Notes under the pieces: generated by a model
Databases searched by the model: none
What the model was told of the DNA's origin: nothing
Seen by the model: only the letters and a program-made list of their open reading frames with translations
Part shown: positions 1-8,154 of the stretch, piece after piece
Layout: each line of letters starts with the position of its first letter
Numbering within the stretch: position 1 is the stretch's first letter
Made by a program: the position numbers and the translations under genes
Assembly (NCBI GenBank): GCA_006969625.1
Contig: CP030885.1
Coordinates: 124,001 to 188,000 of the forward strand
Direction: 5' to 3'
Source: Rhodospirillaceae bacterium
Lineage (GTDB): Bacteria; Pseudomonadota; Alphaproteobacteria; Kiloniellales; DSM-21159
DNA length: 64,000 bases

Positions 1-1
1 T

Positions 2-196
2 CCCGTGACCGGGGGCACCCGCTGGGCTGCGGTGGGCTGGATCCAGTCCTTCCTGCGCGACCCGCGCCAGCGCGCCACGATCGCCCACCTGGAGGACCTG
101 CGCCGCCGCCTGGTCCGCGACTTCCCGGAAAGCGAGTACCCCGAGGAGTTCGCCGAGATCCACCAGAACCTCCTGCGCATGTGGGCGGAGGTCTAG
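2..196 (+). CDS. C-terminal fragment of PKHD-type Fe(II)/2OG hydroxylase (PiuC/YbiX-like)
   Basis: The gene enters from the left edge, so only its last 64 or so codons are visible; the GTG at position 5 is an internal Val codon and not the start. The visible part has the C-terminal pattern of the PKHD-type hydroxylase family (YbiX/PiuC): TGGTRWAAVGWIQS followed by a helical tail ending LLRMWAEV. Family members are Fe(II)- and 2-oxoglutarate-dependent dioxygenases, often linked to iron uptake. The catalytic HxD...H residues lie outside the window, so activity cannot be judged. The family call rests on the tail alone. Confidence 0.7.
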   Translation, partial: PVTGGTRWAAVGWIQSFLRDPRQRATIAHLEDLRRRLVRDFPESEYPEEFAEIHQNLLRMWAEV

Positions 197-236
197 TTTC
201 CCGGCTCTTTCAAATCCCGTCGGCGCAGCAGGCATG

Positions 237-370
237 TCCTTCGACTCGCGATCCAGCGGATCGCGGCTCAGGATGAAGCGGGTGGGAGAGGACGGTGCCG
301 CCAAACTCATGAAGCCTGCTCACCCTCGGCCTTCATCCTGAGCCGCGGCCGTCAGGCCGCGAGTCGAAGG
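237..370. repeat. Inverted-repeat intergenic element, copy 1
   Basis: The left arm CCTTCGACTCGCG...GGCTCAGGATGAAG (237-278) is matched in inverted orientation by GCCTTCATCCTGAGCCGCGG...CGCGAGTCGAAGG (about 329-370). A second copy lies at 834-964. Its size and terminal complementarity resemble a MITE/REP-like element; no coding capacity is seen. Confidence 0.75.
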
Positions 371-499
371 GCGAAGGCCGCCCGCCGCGAGGCGGGCTTA
401 CGGGGCGAAGGCCGCCCGCCGCGAGGCGGGCTTGCGGGGCGAAGGCCGCCCGCCGCGAGGCGGGCTTGCGGGGCGAAGGCCGCCCGCCACAAGTCGGGC
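371..499. repeat. 34-bp tandem repeat, three full units plus a partial fourth
   Basis: Units starting GCGAAGGCCGCCCGCCGCGA begin at 371, 405, 439 and 473. The first three are nearly identical; the fourth is degenerate (ACAAGTCGGGC). Each unit contains a small GCCCGCC...GGCGGGC inverted repeat. The array fills the space between repeat copy 1 and the GIY-YIG gene. Confidence 0.8.
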
Positions 500-549
500 A
501 TGGGCGATGACCGGCGCCTCTCCGTTGGCCAACAGGGCGGAGGTCCATA

Positions 550-873
550 GTGCCCTTCTGGGTCTATATCCTTCGCTGCGGCGACGGCAGCTACTACGTC
601 GGGCACGCGCAGGTCGACCTGCAGCGCCGTGTGGCCGAGCACAATGCGGGTGCCCATGGCGGCTACACGGCGCGACGGCGACCGGTGCGACTGGTCTATG
701 CCCAGGAGTTCGCGCGCGCCGACGAAGCCGTCGCCATGGAACGGCGGCTGAAAGGATGGAGCCGCGCCAAGAAGGAAGCCCTGATCGCCGGCGATTGGGA
801 CAAGCTCCACGTCCTTGCGAAGCGCCGCAAACGTCCTTCGACTCGCGATCCTGCGGATCGCGGCTCAGGATGA
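550..873 (+). CDS. GIY-YIG nuclease superfamily protein
   Basis: This small protein of 107 residues has a GIY-YIG fold core: WVYILRCGDGSYYVGHA near the N-terminus, then an RR..EHN segment and ERRLKGWSRAKKEAL. This is the UvrC-N/YhbQ-like family of uncharacterised standalone GIY-YIG proteins, presumed DNA-acting. The start is GTG at 550, because no ATG precedes the motif. The last dozen or so codons (RPSTRDPADRGSG) are encoded by repeat copy 2, so the element has replaced or extended the original C-terminus. The catalytic core is intact. The physiological role is unknown. Confidence 0.8.
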   Translation: MPFWVYILRCGDGSYYVGHAQVDLQRRVAEHNAGAHGGYTARRRPVRLVYAQEFARADEAVAMERRLKGWSRAKKEALIAGDWDKLHVLAKRRKRPSTRDPADRGSG

Positions 874-964
874 AGGAAAGGGCAAGCGGACGCGCTCAAG
901 TTAAGAAGCCTGCTGTCCCTCGGCCTTCATCCTGAGCCGCGGCCGGCAGGCCGCGAGTCGAAGG
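834..964. repeat. Inverted-repeat intergenic element, copy 2
   Basis: This is a second copy of the element at 237-370, with the same outer arms (CCTTCGACTCGCGATC.../...GGCCGCGAGTCGAAGG) and the same inner GAAGCCTGCT segment. It overlaps the last codons of the GIY-YIG gene and fills most of the gap before the convergent S4-domain gene. Confidence 0.75.
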
Positions 965-1030
965 AGCCCTCAGCGCAAGGACTTCGCCCTGACCGCCCGC
1001 CGCAAGACAGGCACGGCAAGCCGCTGACCG

Positions 1031-1435
1031 CTATCGCTCCCCACTCTTCAGCCGCATCAGCGCGCGGCGCTCGTGCTTGGTGGGGCGGCCGCTTCCGGAA
1101 GACCGGGCGGCGGGCTTGGGCAGAGGCGGCTGCTCGGCCGGCGGCGAGAGGTCCTCGAAGAGCGCCTGGGCCTCGGGCGCCGGGCCGCGGCGGGTGGCCA
1201 GGGCCAGCACCTTGACGACGCGGATGTGCCGGCCCTGCGGGAAGGTCAGCACGTCGCCGACCCGCAGCTTGGCGTGCGCCTTGTCGATGTTGGTGCCGGA
1301 CAGGCGCAGCTTGCCGGACTCGCAGAGCTGCGCCGCCAGCGCGCGCGACTTGAAGAAGCGCGCGAAGAACAGCCACTTGTCGAGCCGCAGCGTCTCGGTG
1401 CCGCCCTTGTCCGGCTTGATCGGCGAGTCCGGCAT
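1031..1435 (-). CDS. hslR: S4-domain RNA-binding protein, HslR/Hsp15-like
   Basis: The product has 134 residues. An S4 RNA-binding domain fills the N-terminal half: RLDKWLFFARFFKSRALAA, then LRLSGTNIDKAHAKLRVGDVL. A basic tail follows (KHERRALMRLKSGER). E. coli Hsp15 has the same architecture and binds free 50S subunits carrying nascent chains, rescuing stalled ribosomes. The start ATG touches the stop of the upstream helicase gene (1435), so the two are probably co-transcribed and translationally coupled. An RNA helicase followed by an RNA-binding protein is a coherent pair. The gene symbol follows family resemblance. Confidence 0.85.
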   Translation of the reverse strand: MPDSPIKPDKGGTETLRLDKWLFFARFFKSRALAAQLCESGKLRLSGTNIDKAHAKLRVGDVLTFPQGRHIRVVKVLALATRRGPAPEAQALFEDLSPPAEQPPLPKPAARSSGSGRPTKHERRALMRLKSGER

Positions 1436-4050
1436 CAGCGCCCGGATTTCTTCAGCACCGCCAGGGCGGCGAAGGGCGAGTCCGCCAGCGGCGTCTTGCG
1501 GGCGGGCGGGCGCGGGCCGGTCTTCGCCGGCGGCTTGCCGGGCTTATGCTTGCCAGCGGCACGCTCCGTCTGGCGCGGCGGCTTTGCGGTCGCCTCGCCT
1601 TCGCCGGCGGCGGTCGCGCGCTTCGGCTTGGTCGAGCGCTTGCCGCCCTTGGGCGGGCGGCTGTGGAAGCTGCGCCCCTCTTCGGCCTCGACCACCCAAT
1701 AGCCGAGCAGCGGCAGCACCACCGCGAGCGTGTCCGCCTCCCCGCCGGCCAGCTTGATGAGCTCGCCGTCGGCGGCGAAGGGGCCTTTGCGGCCGCGCTT
1801 GAGGGCGGCGAAGGCCAGGCGCTCGACCGCGTCGGCGCGCAGGGCGATCCGGCCGGCGGCGTTCTCGAACAGCCGGTAGCCGAGCGCCCGCAGCGCCGCC
1901 TCGCCCAGCTCCGCCGGCGGCGTCCAGGCCATCGGGTTGCCTTCGGTAAGCGGCAGCGCCCGGCCGCCGGCCCGCAGGCCGGCCAGCAAGGCCGCGACCT
2001 CGCGCGGGCGCGGCTTCAGCAGCGCGGGCAGGAAGATCGACTGGGCGCCGATGCGCACGCCCAGTTCGCCCAGCGTCTTGCGCTCGGCCTTGCTCAGGGC
2101 GGCGAGCTGTGCGGCGCAGGCGGACCGGGCCAGGCAACCGAGGTCCTCGGCGAGCTGGAAGGCGAGGCCGCGCGCCGCGCCCGTCAGCGGCGCCTCCTCC
2201 AGGGCGAAGAGCGGCGCCAGGCGGTTGCGCAGATGGCGGCCGAGCCAGGCGACGAGGCGTTGGCGCAGCCGCTCGCGCGCCGGGCCGTCGAGGAATTCGC
2301 TGCGCGCGACCTCGACCTGCGGCGTCAACGCGCCGTCGCCCGGCGCCAGACGAGCCAGCGGCGCCTCGCGCCACAGCAGCGCTCCGTCCGGCGTCAGGCG
2401 GAAGCTGCCGTCGTCGTCGGTCTCGATGCGGCGGATGCGCAAGGGGATTTCTTCCGTCAGGGCGCGCCGCGCGGCGGCCAGCAGCGGGCGCACGTCCTGC
2501 TTGTCGGCCTCGGCGTCGACGCGGAAGCGAAACCCGTCGAGCTTGCCGACATGCTCGCCCTCGACCACCACCTCGCCGTTCGCCTTGACGCCGCCGAGCA
2601 GCTTGTCGCCGCTGCCCAGGCGCTTGACCAGGGTGGCGGTGCGCTTGTCGACGAAGCGCTGGGTCAGCCGCTCGTGCAGCGCGTCGGACAGCTTGTCCTC
2701 GATGCGCCGGGTGCGCTCCTGCCAGTGGCCGGCATCGTCCAGCCAGTCGGCACGGTGGGTGACGAAGGTCCAGGTGCGCACGTGGGCGATGCGGGCCACC
2801 AGCGCGTCGATGTCGCCCTCGTCGCGGTCCAGCTTGTCGATGTGGCCGGCGACGAAGTCGGCCGGCAGACGCCGCTCCCCGGCCAGCAGGTGGCGGTAGA
2901 CCTGCCCCAGCAGGCGCACGTGGGCATCGGTCAGCGACTTGCGGAAGTCGGGGATCTGGCAGACCTCCCACAGCAGGCGCACCCGCTCGGGATCGTCGGC
3001 CAGCGCGGCCGGGCCGCCCTCGCGCGCCAGCGCCGCCAGCACCTGCTGGTCCTCGGCCTCGCGCACGCGGATCAGCTCCGGCCGGCTCGGCCGCCGCTCC
3101 AGGCTCTTCAGCAGCGCCTTGGGGCTGGAGAAATCCAGGTCGCCGTTGCGCCAGACCAATGCCGTCAGGGGGTCGAATTCGTGCTCCTCCACCGCAGCGA
3201 CCAGCTCGGCGTCCATGCCGCCCAGCTCGGCCGTCGTGCCGAAGGTGCCGTCGGCCATGTGGCGCCCGGCGCGCCCGGCGATCTGCGCCACCTCCTGCGG
3301 CGTCAGGCGGCGCGACTGGGTGCCGTCGAACTTGCCCAGCTTGGCGAAGCAGACGTGGTCGAGCCCCAGGTTCAGGCCCATGCCGATGGCGTCCGTGGCG
3401 ACCAGGTAGTCGACCTCGCCGGCCTCGAACAGGCCGACCTGGGCGTTGCGGGTGCGCGGGCTGAGCGCGCCGAGGACCACGGCGGTGCCGCCGCGCTGCC
3501 GGCGCATCAGCTCGGCGGTGGCATAGACCTCGGCGGCGGAGAAGGCGACCACGGCCGAGCGCGGCGGCAGGCGGGTGATCTTCTTGGCGCCGGCGTAGCC
3601 GAGCGTCGACAGGCGCGGGCGCGAGACGATCTCGGCCTCGGGGACGAGTCGGCGGATCAGCGGGCGGATCGTCTCCGCCCCCAGGAACATCGTCTCCTCC
3701 GTGCCGCGGGCGTGCAGCAGGCGGTCGGTGAAGACGTGCCCGCGGTCCGGATCGGCGGCGAGCTGGATCTCGTCGACCGCCAGGAACTCCGCCTCGCGCC
3801 CGAGCGGCATCGACTCGACGGTGCACAGGAAGTAGCGGGCGCGCGGCGGGACGATCTTCTCCTCGCCGGTGATCAGCGCCACCTGGCCGGCGCCCTTGAT
3901 GCGCACGACGCGGTCGAAGTTCTCGCGCGCCAGCAGGCGCAGCGGAAAGCCGATGATGCCGCTGGCGTGGCCGAGCATGCGCTCGATCGCCAGGTGGGTC
4001 TTGCCGGTGTTGGTCGGGCCGAGGACGGCCGTGATGCGGCGCTCGCGCAT
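1435..4050 (-). CDS. SUV3-like superfamily 2 RNA/DNA helicase
   Basis: The product has 871 residues. The Walker A motif GPTNTGKTH lies around residue 10, followed by a DEIQ box (VDEIQLAADPDRGH) and the helicase C motif QIAGRAGR. This is the arrangement of mitochondrial SUV3 and its alphaproteobacterial relatives. A long C-terminal region ends in a Lys/Pro/Ala-rich basic tail (roughly the last 80 residues). The start at 4050 is chosen because MRERRITAVLGPTNTGKT is the family N-terminus and GGGAGG sits 4 nt upstream; an upstream ATG at 4089 lacks such support. The likely role is ATP-driven RNA unwinding in decay or processing; no target can be inferred. Confidence 0.88.
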   Translation of the reverse strand: MRERRITAVLGPTNTGKTHLAIERMLGHASGIIGFPLRLLARENFDRVVRIKGAGQVALITGEEKIVPPRARYFLCTVESMPLGREAEFLAVDEIQLAADPDRGHVFTDRLLHARGTEETMFLGAETIRPLIRRLVPEAEIVSRPRLSTLGYAGAKKITRLPPRSAVVAFSAAEVYATAELMRRQRGGTAVVLGALSPRTRNAQVGLFEAGEVDYLVATDAIGMGLNLGLDHVCFAKLGKFDGTQSRRLTPQEVAQIAGRAGRHMADGTFGTTAELGGMDAELVAAVEEHEFDPLTALVWRNGDLDFSSPKALLKSLERRPSRPELIRVREAEDQQVLAALAREGGPAALADDPERVRLLWEVCQIPDFRKSLTDAHVRLLGQVYRHLLAGERRLPADFVAGHIDKLDRDEGDIDALVARIAHVRTWTFVTHRADWLDDAGHWQERTRRIEDKLSDALHERLTQRFVDKRTATLVKRLGSGDKLLGGVKANGEVVVEGEHVGKLDGFRFRVDAEADKQDVRPLLAAARRALTEEIPLRIRRIETDDDGSFRLTPDGALLWREAPLARLAPGDGALTPQVEVARSEFLDGPARERLRQRLVAWLGRHLRNRLAPLFALEEAPLTGAARGLAFQLAEDLGCLARSACAAQLAALSKAERKTLGELGVRIGAQSIFLPALLKPRPREVAALLAGLRAGGRALPLTEGNPMAWTPPAELGEAALRALGYRLFENAAGRIALRADAVERLAFAALKRGRKGPFAADGELIKLAGGEADTLAVVLPLLGYWVVEAEEGRSFHSRPPKGGKRSTKPKRATAAGEGEATAKPPRQTERAAGKHKPGKPPAKTGPRPPARKTPLADSPFAALAVLKKSGR

Positions 4051-4054
4051 AGTG

Positions 4055-4060
4055 CCTCCC
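4055..4060 (-). promoter_or_regulatory. Shine-Dalgarno deciding the helicase start
   Basis: GGGAGG on the minus strand lies 4 nt before the ATG at 4050 and favours this start over the in-frame ATG at 4089. Confidence 0.6.
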
Positions 4061-4099
4061 AAGATCGCCCGCGAATCGGGGCCCTGCAAGGGCGGCGCC

Positions 4100-4822
4100 C
4101 TACTGCGGAGCTTCGACCAGCGGCACGAAGGCGACCGGCAGCACGTCGCGGCCGGTCACCGCGCCGGCGTCGTCCTTCTCCACAAGACGGAGTTGCTGGA
4201 CGGGCGAGCCCCAGAGGCCGCCCAGGCCGCCGCCCCTCGCCGCCACCGGGCAGACCAGCTTGCCGCCCGGCGCGAGCTGTTCGACCAGCGCCGGCGGCAC
4301 CCGTTCGGCCGCCGCGGCGGTCACCAGGATGCCGTCGAAGGGCGCGGCCTCCGGCCAGCCGCGCGCGCCGTCGCCGAGCCGGAGGTGAACGTGCGCGACG
4401 CCCAGGTCGGTCAGCCGCGCCCGCGCCGTGTCGTAGAGGTGAGGCAGCGCCTCGATCGACCAGACCTCGGCGCCCAGCGCGGCGAGCACGGCGGCCTGGT
4501 AGCCGCAGCCGGTGCCGACCTCGAGGATGCGCTTGCCCGGCCCGGCGCCGCAGAGGTCGCTCATCAGGGCGACGATGAAGGGCTGGCTGATGGTCTGGCC
4601 CTCGCCGATCGGCAACGGCCGGTTCTCCCAGGCCTCGGCGGCGTAGACGGGCGAGACGAAGGCCTCGCGCGGCACCCGGGCGATCGCCTCCAGCACCTCC
4701 GGACGCAGCGCGGGCCGCCCGGTCCAGTCGGCGGCCTCGCGGGCGTCGCGGGCGATCTCCTCCAGCAGGCGCCGACGCTGCGCCTCCAGACCCGGCGCCG
4801 TCTCGGGGCGGGCGTCGTGCAT
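4100..4822 (-). CDS. pcm: Protein-L-isoaspartate O-methyltransferase
   Basis: The product has 240 residues. It carries the PCMT signature: PREAFVSPVYAAEAWENRPLP, GEGQTISQPFIVALM, and SAM-binding motif I ILEVGTGCGYQAAVLA. The C-terminal part has LVCPVAARGG and LRLVEKDD. The enzyme methylates L-isoaspartyl residues in aged proteins using SAM, starting their repair. The start at 4822 is preferred because AGGAGG lies 8 nt upstream, while the ATG two codons earlier (4828) is only 2 nt from it. The gene lies just upstream of the helicase gene and divergent from htpG. Confidence 0.93.
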   Translation of the reverse strand: MHDARPETAPGLEAQRRRLLEEIARDAREAADWTGRPALRPEVLEAIARVPREAFVSPVYAAEAWENRPLPIGEGQTISQPFIVALMSDLCGAGPGKRILEVGTGCGYQAAVLAALGAEVWSIEALPHLYDTARARLTDLGVAHVHLRLGDGARGWPEAAPFDGILVTAAAAERVPPALVEQLAPGGKLVCPVAARGGGLGGLWGSPVQQLRLVEKDDAGAVTGRDVLPVAFVPLVEAPQ

Positions 4823-4830
4823 GGCCATGG

Positions 4831-4836
4831 CCTCCT
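4831..4836 (-). promoter_or_regulatory. Shine-Dalgarno of pcm
   Basis: AGGAGG on the minus strand is 8 nt before the ATG at 4822 and only 2 nt before the ATG at 4828, which decides in favour of 4822. Confidence 0.6.
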
Positions 4837-4970
4837 GCCGCCGGGCGCCTGCGACGATCTTGCAGCGCGGCGACCCGTCGCACATATGAACGCCGCAGCG
4901 GCCCGGCCAGTCCGGCCGCAGGCAACCCAGAAGAAACGTGCGCCATCCGAAGCTGGGAGAGATCATCGGC

Positions 4971-6893
4971 ATGTCCGACGCCGCGCCGCAAGAGACGGGG
5001 AAACAGCACGAGACCCGGCCGTTCCAGGCCGAGGTCAGCCGCCTGCTCGACATCGTCGCCAACGCGCTCTATTCGAACCGCGACGTCTTCCTGCGCGAGC
5101 TGATCGCCAACGGCGCCGACGCCTGCGACCGGCTGCGCTACCTGGCGCTGACCGAGCCGGAGCTTCTGGCCGGCGAGAGCGAGCTGCGCGTTGAGCTGCA
5201 CCCCGACGCGGCGGCGCGCACCCTGGAGATCGTCGACACCGGCATCGGCATGAGCCGCGACGAGCTGGTCGAGAACCTGGGCACCATCGCCCACTCGGGC
5301 TCCGCCAAGTTCCTCAGCCAGCTCGGCGACAAGAAGGCCGAGGTCGACCTGATCGGCCAGTTCGGCGTCGGCTTCTATTCGGCCTTCATGGTCGCCGACA
5401 GCGTCGAGGTCTTCACCCGGCGCGCCGGCGACAGCCACGGTTGGCATTGGCGCAGCGACGGGCGCAGCGGTTTCACGGTCGAGGAGACGGTGGCCGCCCC
5501 GGCGCGCGGCACGCGCATCCTGCTGCACCTGAAGGACGACGCCGGCGACTACGCCGAGCCGGCCCGCCTGCAGCACATCGTCAAGACCTACAGCGACCAC
5601 ATCGCGGTGCCGGTCAAGCTGGTGCGCGCCGAGGGCGGCTCGACCGCCGGCGCCGACGGCGCGCCGGAGACGCTGAACGCGGCCGGCGCGCTGTGGGCGC
5701 GGCCGAAGGGCGAGATCGACGAGGCGCAGTACAAGCAGTTCTACCGCGACGCCACGCACGCCTTCGACGAACCCTGGCATACGCTGCACTTCAAGGCCGA
5801 GGGCACGCTGGAGTACACAGGCCTGCTGTTCGTGCCGGCGATGCGCCCGCTCGATCTCTTCGACCCCAACCGCCGGGGCGGGGTGAAGCTCTACGTCAAG
5901 CGCGTCTTCATCACCGACGACTGCAGCGAGGTGGTGCCGAGCTGGCTGCGCTTCCTGCGCGGCGTGGTCGACAGCGAGGACCTGCCGCTCAACGTCAGCC
6001 GCGAGCTGCTGCAGAACAATCCCGTGCTGGCGAAGATCCGCCAGGGCCTGACCAAGCGGGTGCTGGGCGAGCTGGAGAAGAAGGCCGACAAGGAGCCCGA
6101 GGCCTACGTCGTCTTCTGGGAGGCCTTCGGCCCGGTGCTGAAGGAAGGCCTCTACGAGGGCGACGCGCAGCAGGACACGCTGCTCAAGCTGGCCCGCTTC
6201 AAGTCGACGGCGGTGCCTGCGAACGAGAACGGCGGCTGGACCTCGCTGGCCGACTACCTGGGCCGCATGCCGGAGGGGCAGGCGGCGATCTACATCCTGA
6301 CCGGCGACGACCTGGACCAGCTCGCCCGCAGCCCGCAGCTCGAGGGCTTCAAGGCCAAGGGCGTCGAGGTGCTGCTGCTGAGCGACCCGATCGACGACTT
6401 CTGGACGGCGCGCGTCGGCGAGGTCGAGGGCAAGCCCCTGCGCAGTGTCACCCGCGCCGGCGCCGAGCTGGACAAGCTGGGCGGCGAGGGCGCGGCGGAA
6501 GACGGCGCGGCGGAGACGCCGGAAGAAACCGAAAAGCTGCTGGTTGCCCTGCGCACCGCGCTGGCGGGCAAGGTCAAGGACGTGCGCGCCTCCAGGCGCC
6601 TGACCGACAGCCCGGTCTGCCTGGTCGCCGACGAGGGCGACATCGACCTGCACCTGGCCCGCCTGCTCAAGCAGCACCAGCGCCTGGACGACACCCCGAC
6701 CCGCATCCTGGAGCTCAACCCCAAGCATTCTCTCATTACTGCACTCGCCGGAAAGGCGGAGAGCGATGCGGAGACGGTGCAGGAGGTCGGCCTGCTGCTG
6801 CTCGACCAGGCCCGCATCCTGGAGGGCGAGCCGCCGCTCGACCCCGCCGCCTTCTCCCGCCGCCTGGCCGAGCTGGTGGCGAAGGGGCTGTAG
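4971..6893 (+). CDS. htpG: Molecular chaperone HtpG (Hsp90)
   Basis: The product has 640 residues, the usual HtpG length. The N-terminal GHKL ATPase shows FLRELIANGADACDRL (the ATP-site Asn and Asp are kept), DTGIGMSRDEL and GQFGVGFYSAFM. The middle domain has NRRGGVKLYVKRVFI and LPLNVSRELLQ. The C-terminal dimerisation domain ends LAELVAKGL. The start at 4971 (MSDAAPQETG) is preferred over the ATG at 4938 because family members begin shortly before the HETRPFQAEVSRLLD segment, and GGGAGAG lies upstream. HtpG is a cytosolic ATP-dependent chaperone. The gene stands alone, divergent from pcm and convergent with the RES toxin gene. Confidence 0.97.
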   Translation: MSDAAPQETGKQHETRPFQAEVSRLLDIVANALYSNRDVFLRELIANGADACDRLRYLALTEPELLAGESELRVELHPDAAARTLEIVDTGIGMSRDELVENLGTIAHSGSAKFLSQLGDKKAEVDLIGQFGVGFYSAFMVADSVEVFTRRAGDSHGWHWRSDGRSGFTVEETVAAPARGTRILLHLKDDAGDYAEPARLQHIVKTYSDHIAVPVKLVRAEGGSTAGADGAPETLNAAGALWARPKGEIDEAQYKQFYRDATHAFDEPWHTLHFKAEGTLEYTGLLFVPAMRPLDLFDPNRRGGVKLYVKRVFITDDCSEVVPSWLRFLRGVVDSEDLPLNVSRELLQNNPVLAKIRQGLTKRVLGELEKKADKEPEAYVVFWEAFGPVLKEGLYEGDAQQDTLLKLARFKSTAVPANENGGWTSLADYLGRMPEGQAAIYILTGDDLDQLARSPQLEGFKAKGVEVLLLSDPIDDFWTARVGEVEGKPLRSVTRAGAELDKLGGEGAAEDGAAETPEETEKLLVALRTALAGKVKDVRASRRLTDSPVCLVADEGDIDLHLARLLKQHQRLDDTPTRILELNPKHSLITALAGKAESDAETVQEVGLLLLDQARILEGEPPLDPAAFSRRLAELVAKGL

Positions 6894-6900
6894 GGCGCGC

Positions 6901-7656
6901 CTAGAAGATGTCCGGCAGCCGAGGGTCGCCGGCGAAGACGGCGTAGGGGAATTCCAAGGCCGCGCGCGGGTGCTCGCACAGGGCCTGTCCGCCGAAGGGA
7001 CCGACCCGAATGCGCCACGTCTGGCGGCTCGTCGGCTCCGGCTCGGCGAAGGCGCGGCAGGTCAGGACGGCCAGGTTCGCCCCGCCAGCCGGATCGCGCA
7101 CCGAGCGGTAGCGCAGCATCTCCAGCTCGGCTTGGCGGGCGGCATCGGCGAGATCCTGGCAGCGGCCGTAGTCGATGGGGTCGGTCCAGCGGGCCGCATC
7201 GCGCGACAGCGGCGGCTCGCTCAGGTCGAGAGCTCGCGCGGTTTCCAGGCTGCACGCGAAGGCCGTGTACTCGCCGGCGCCGTCCGGCGCGCGGGTTGCC
7301 GGCGACTCGGCGTAGAAGAGCAAGCGGTAGAACACCGTTTCGGCAACGGCGGTCGCCGGCGCCTCGCTGGCGTAGAACACGCCCGGCGTCAGACCGGCGC
7401 GCCGAAAGCGCGAACCCTCCGGATAGGGGCGGTAGCGGAACGGCGTGAAGAGCAGGTAGTGCAGGTGCCGGCACTCGGGCGGGACCGGCGGCTTGGTCGC
7501 CTCCAGTACCGCCTCCAGGAGGGCTTGCTCGTCCAGGCTGTCGACCAGCGTCAGGGTAGAGACCCGATGCTGCGCCTCCACCAGACGCCATCCCGTGCCG
7601 GCGTAGGCCCGCGCTTCAGGCGCGAGCGCGTCTGGCGTCCAGGTAGGCGAGGACAT
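6901..7656 (-). CDS. RES-domain toxin of a RES-Xre toxin-antitoxin pair
   Basis: The product has 251 residues. The RES core is present: RYRPYPEGSRFRRAG followed by GVFYASEAPATAVAETVFYRLLFYAES, holding the family's conserved Arg, Tyr and Glu. Known RES toxins degrade NAD+ or use it to modify a target, and are held inactive by an Xre/MbcA-type partner. The gene overlaps the antitoxin gene upstream by 41 nt (7616-7656), as expected for a coupled pair. Its stop is 8 bp from the htpG stop (convergent). No truncation is seen, so the toxin should be active if released. Confidence 0.9.
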   Translation of the reverse strand: MSSPTWTPDALAPEARAYAGTGWRLVEAQHRVSTLTLVDSLDEQALLEAVLEATKPPVPPECRHLHYLLFTPFRYRPYPEGSRFRRAGLTPGVFYASEAPATAVAETVFYRLLFYAESPATRAPDGAGEYTAFACSLETARALDLSEPPLSRDAARWTDPIDYGRCQDLADAARQAELEMLRYRSVRDPAGGANLAVLTCRAFAEPEPTSRQTWRIRVGPFGGQALCEHPRAALEFPYAVFAGDPRLPDIF

Positions 7657-7993
7657 GGGTCAGCCCGCTCACGCGCGTCACGAGATCTTTCGGCACGCCC
7701 TGGAGCGCGCGGTTCTCACTCTGCATCCAGGCCTTCGCAACCTCCGCATCGCCGCCGACGATCGCGTCCAGCGCGCGGAACACGCGGATCAGCAGCACGG
7801 CGAGTTCGAAAGGCTTGCTGTCCGGCTCCAGCATGTAGGTTTGATGACGGATGCGTGACACCGTGGCCTCGCTCACGCCGAGGCAGCGCGCCAGCGCACG
7901 AGAGGAGAGGCCGAGTCGGTCGGCGGCGCGGACGACCGCTTTGGTCACCACCAGTCCGGGTGACGGTTTGTCGGCCTGAGCGACGACAGGCAT
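7616..7993 (-). CDS. Xre/MbcA/ParS-type antitoxin of the RES-Xre pair
   Basis: The product has 125 residues from the ATG at 7993. An N-terminal helix-turn-helix (GLSSRALARCLGVSEATVSRIRHQ) is followed by a toxin-binding region (MQSENRALQGVPKDLVTRVSG...VLAYLDA) of the DUF2384/MbcA type. It should neutralise the RES toxin and autorepress the operon. A TTG at 8023 in the same frame, with AGGAAG just upstream, is an alternative start adding ten residues. The gene precedes and overlaps the toxin gene. Inverted repeats at the promoter fit autoregulation. Confidence 0.87.
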   Translation of the reverse strand: MPVVAQADKPSPGLVVTKAVVRAADRLGLSSRALARCLGVSEATVSRIRHQTYMLEPDSKPFELAVLLIRVFRALDAIVGGDAEVAKAWMQSENRALQGVPKDLVTRVSGLTHVLAYLDARRARA

Positions 7994-8029
7994 GGAAACA
8001 TGTTCCGGTTCACGCGGGCTCAAGATCTT

Positions 8030-8063
8030 CCTAGAGAAATCTAGGCTGGTACTCTTTCTCTAG
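8030..8063. promoter_or_regulatory. Inverted-repeat operator candidate of the RES-Xre operon
   Basis: CCTAGAGAAATCTAGG (8030-8045) is an inverted repeat with 6-bp arms. The octamer-plus CTAGAGAAA within it recurs in reverse as TTTCTCTAG at 8055-8063. The two copies straddle the predicted -10 and -35 boxes, as expected for an autorepressing antitoxin. Confidence 0.5.
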
Positions 8064-8066
8064 CAA
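8038..8066 (-). promoter_or_regulatory. Predicted promoter of the RES-Xre operon
   Basis: On the minus strand a -35-like TTGCTA (8061-8066) is separated by 17 nt from a -10-like TAGATT (8038-8043), upstream of the antitoxin gene. Both boxes overlap the inverted repeats. Confidence 0.45.
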
Positions 8067-8154
8067 GGAAAACTGGTCATGGCGTCCTACGGGAACGTCC
8101 CCTTCCCGCGCGGGAAGCGTTGAGCCGCTGAGCGCCCGCCTCTAGTTTGCCGGC

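Noticed and set aside
1546..4578. A 1010-residue open frame on the plus strand opposite the SUV3-like helicase and pcm
   Set aside because: It is Ala/Arg-rich with no family pattern and lies antisense to strongly supported genes; high GC makes such shadow frames common.
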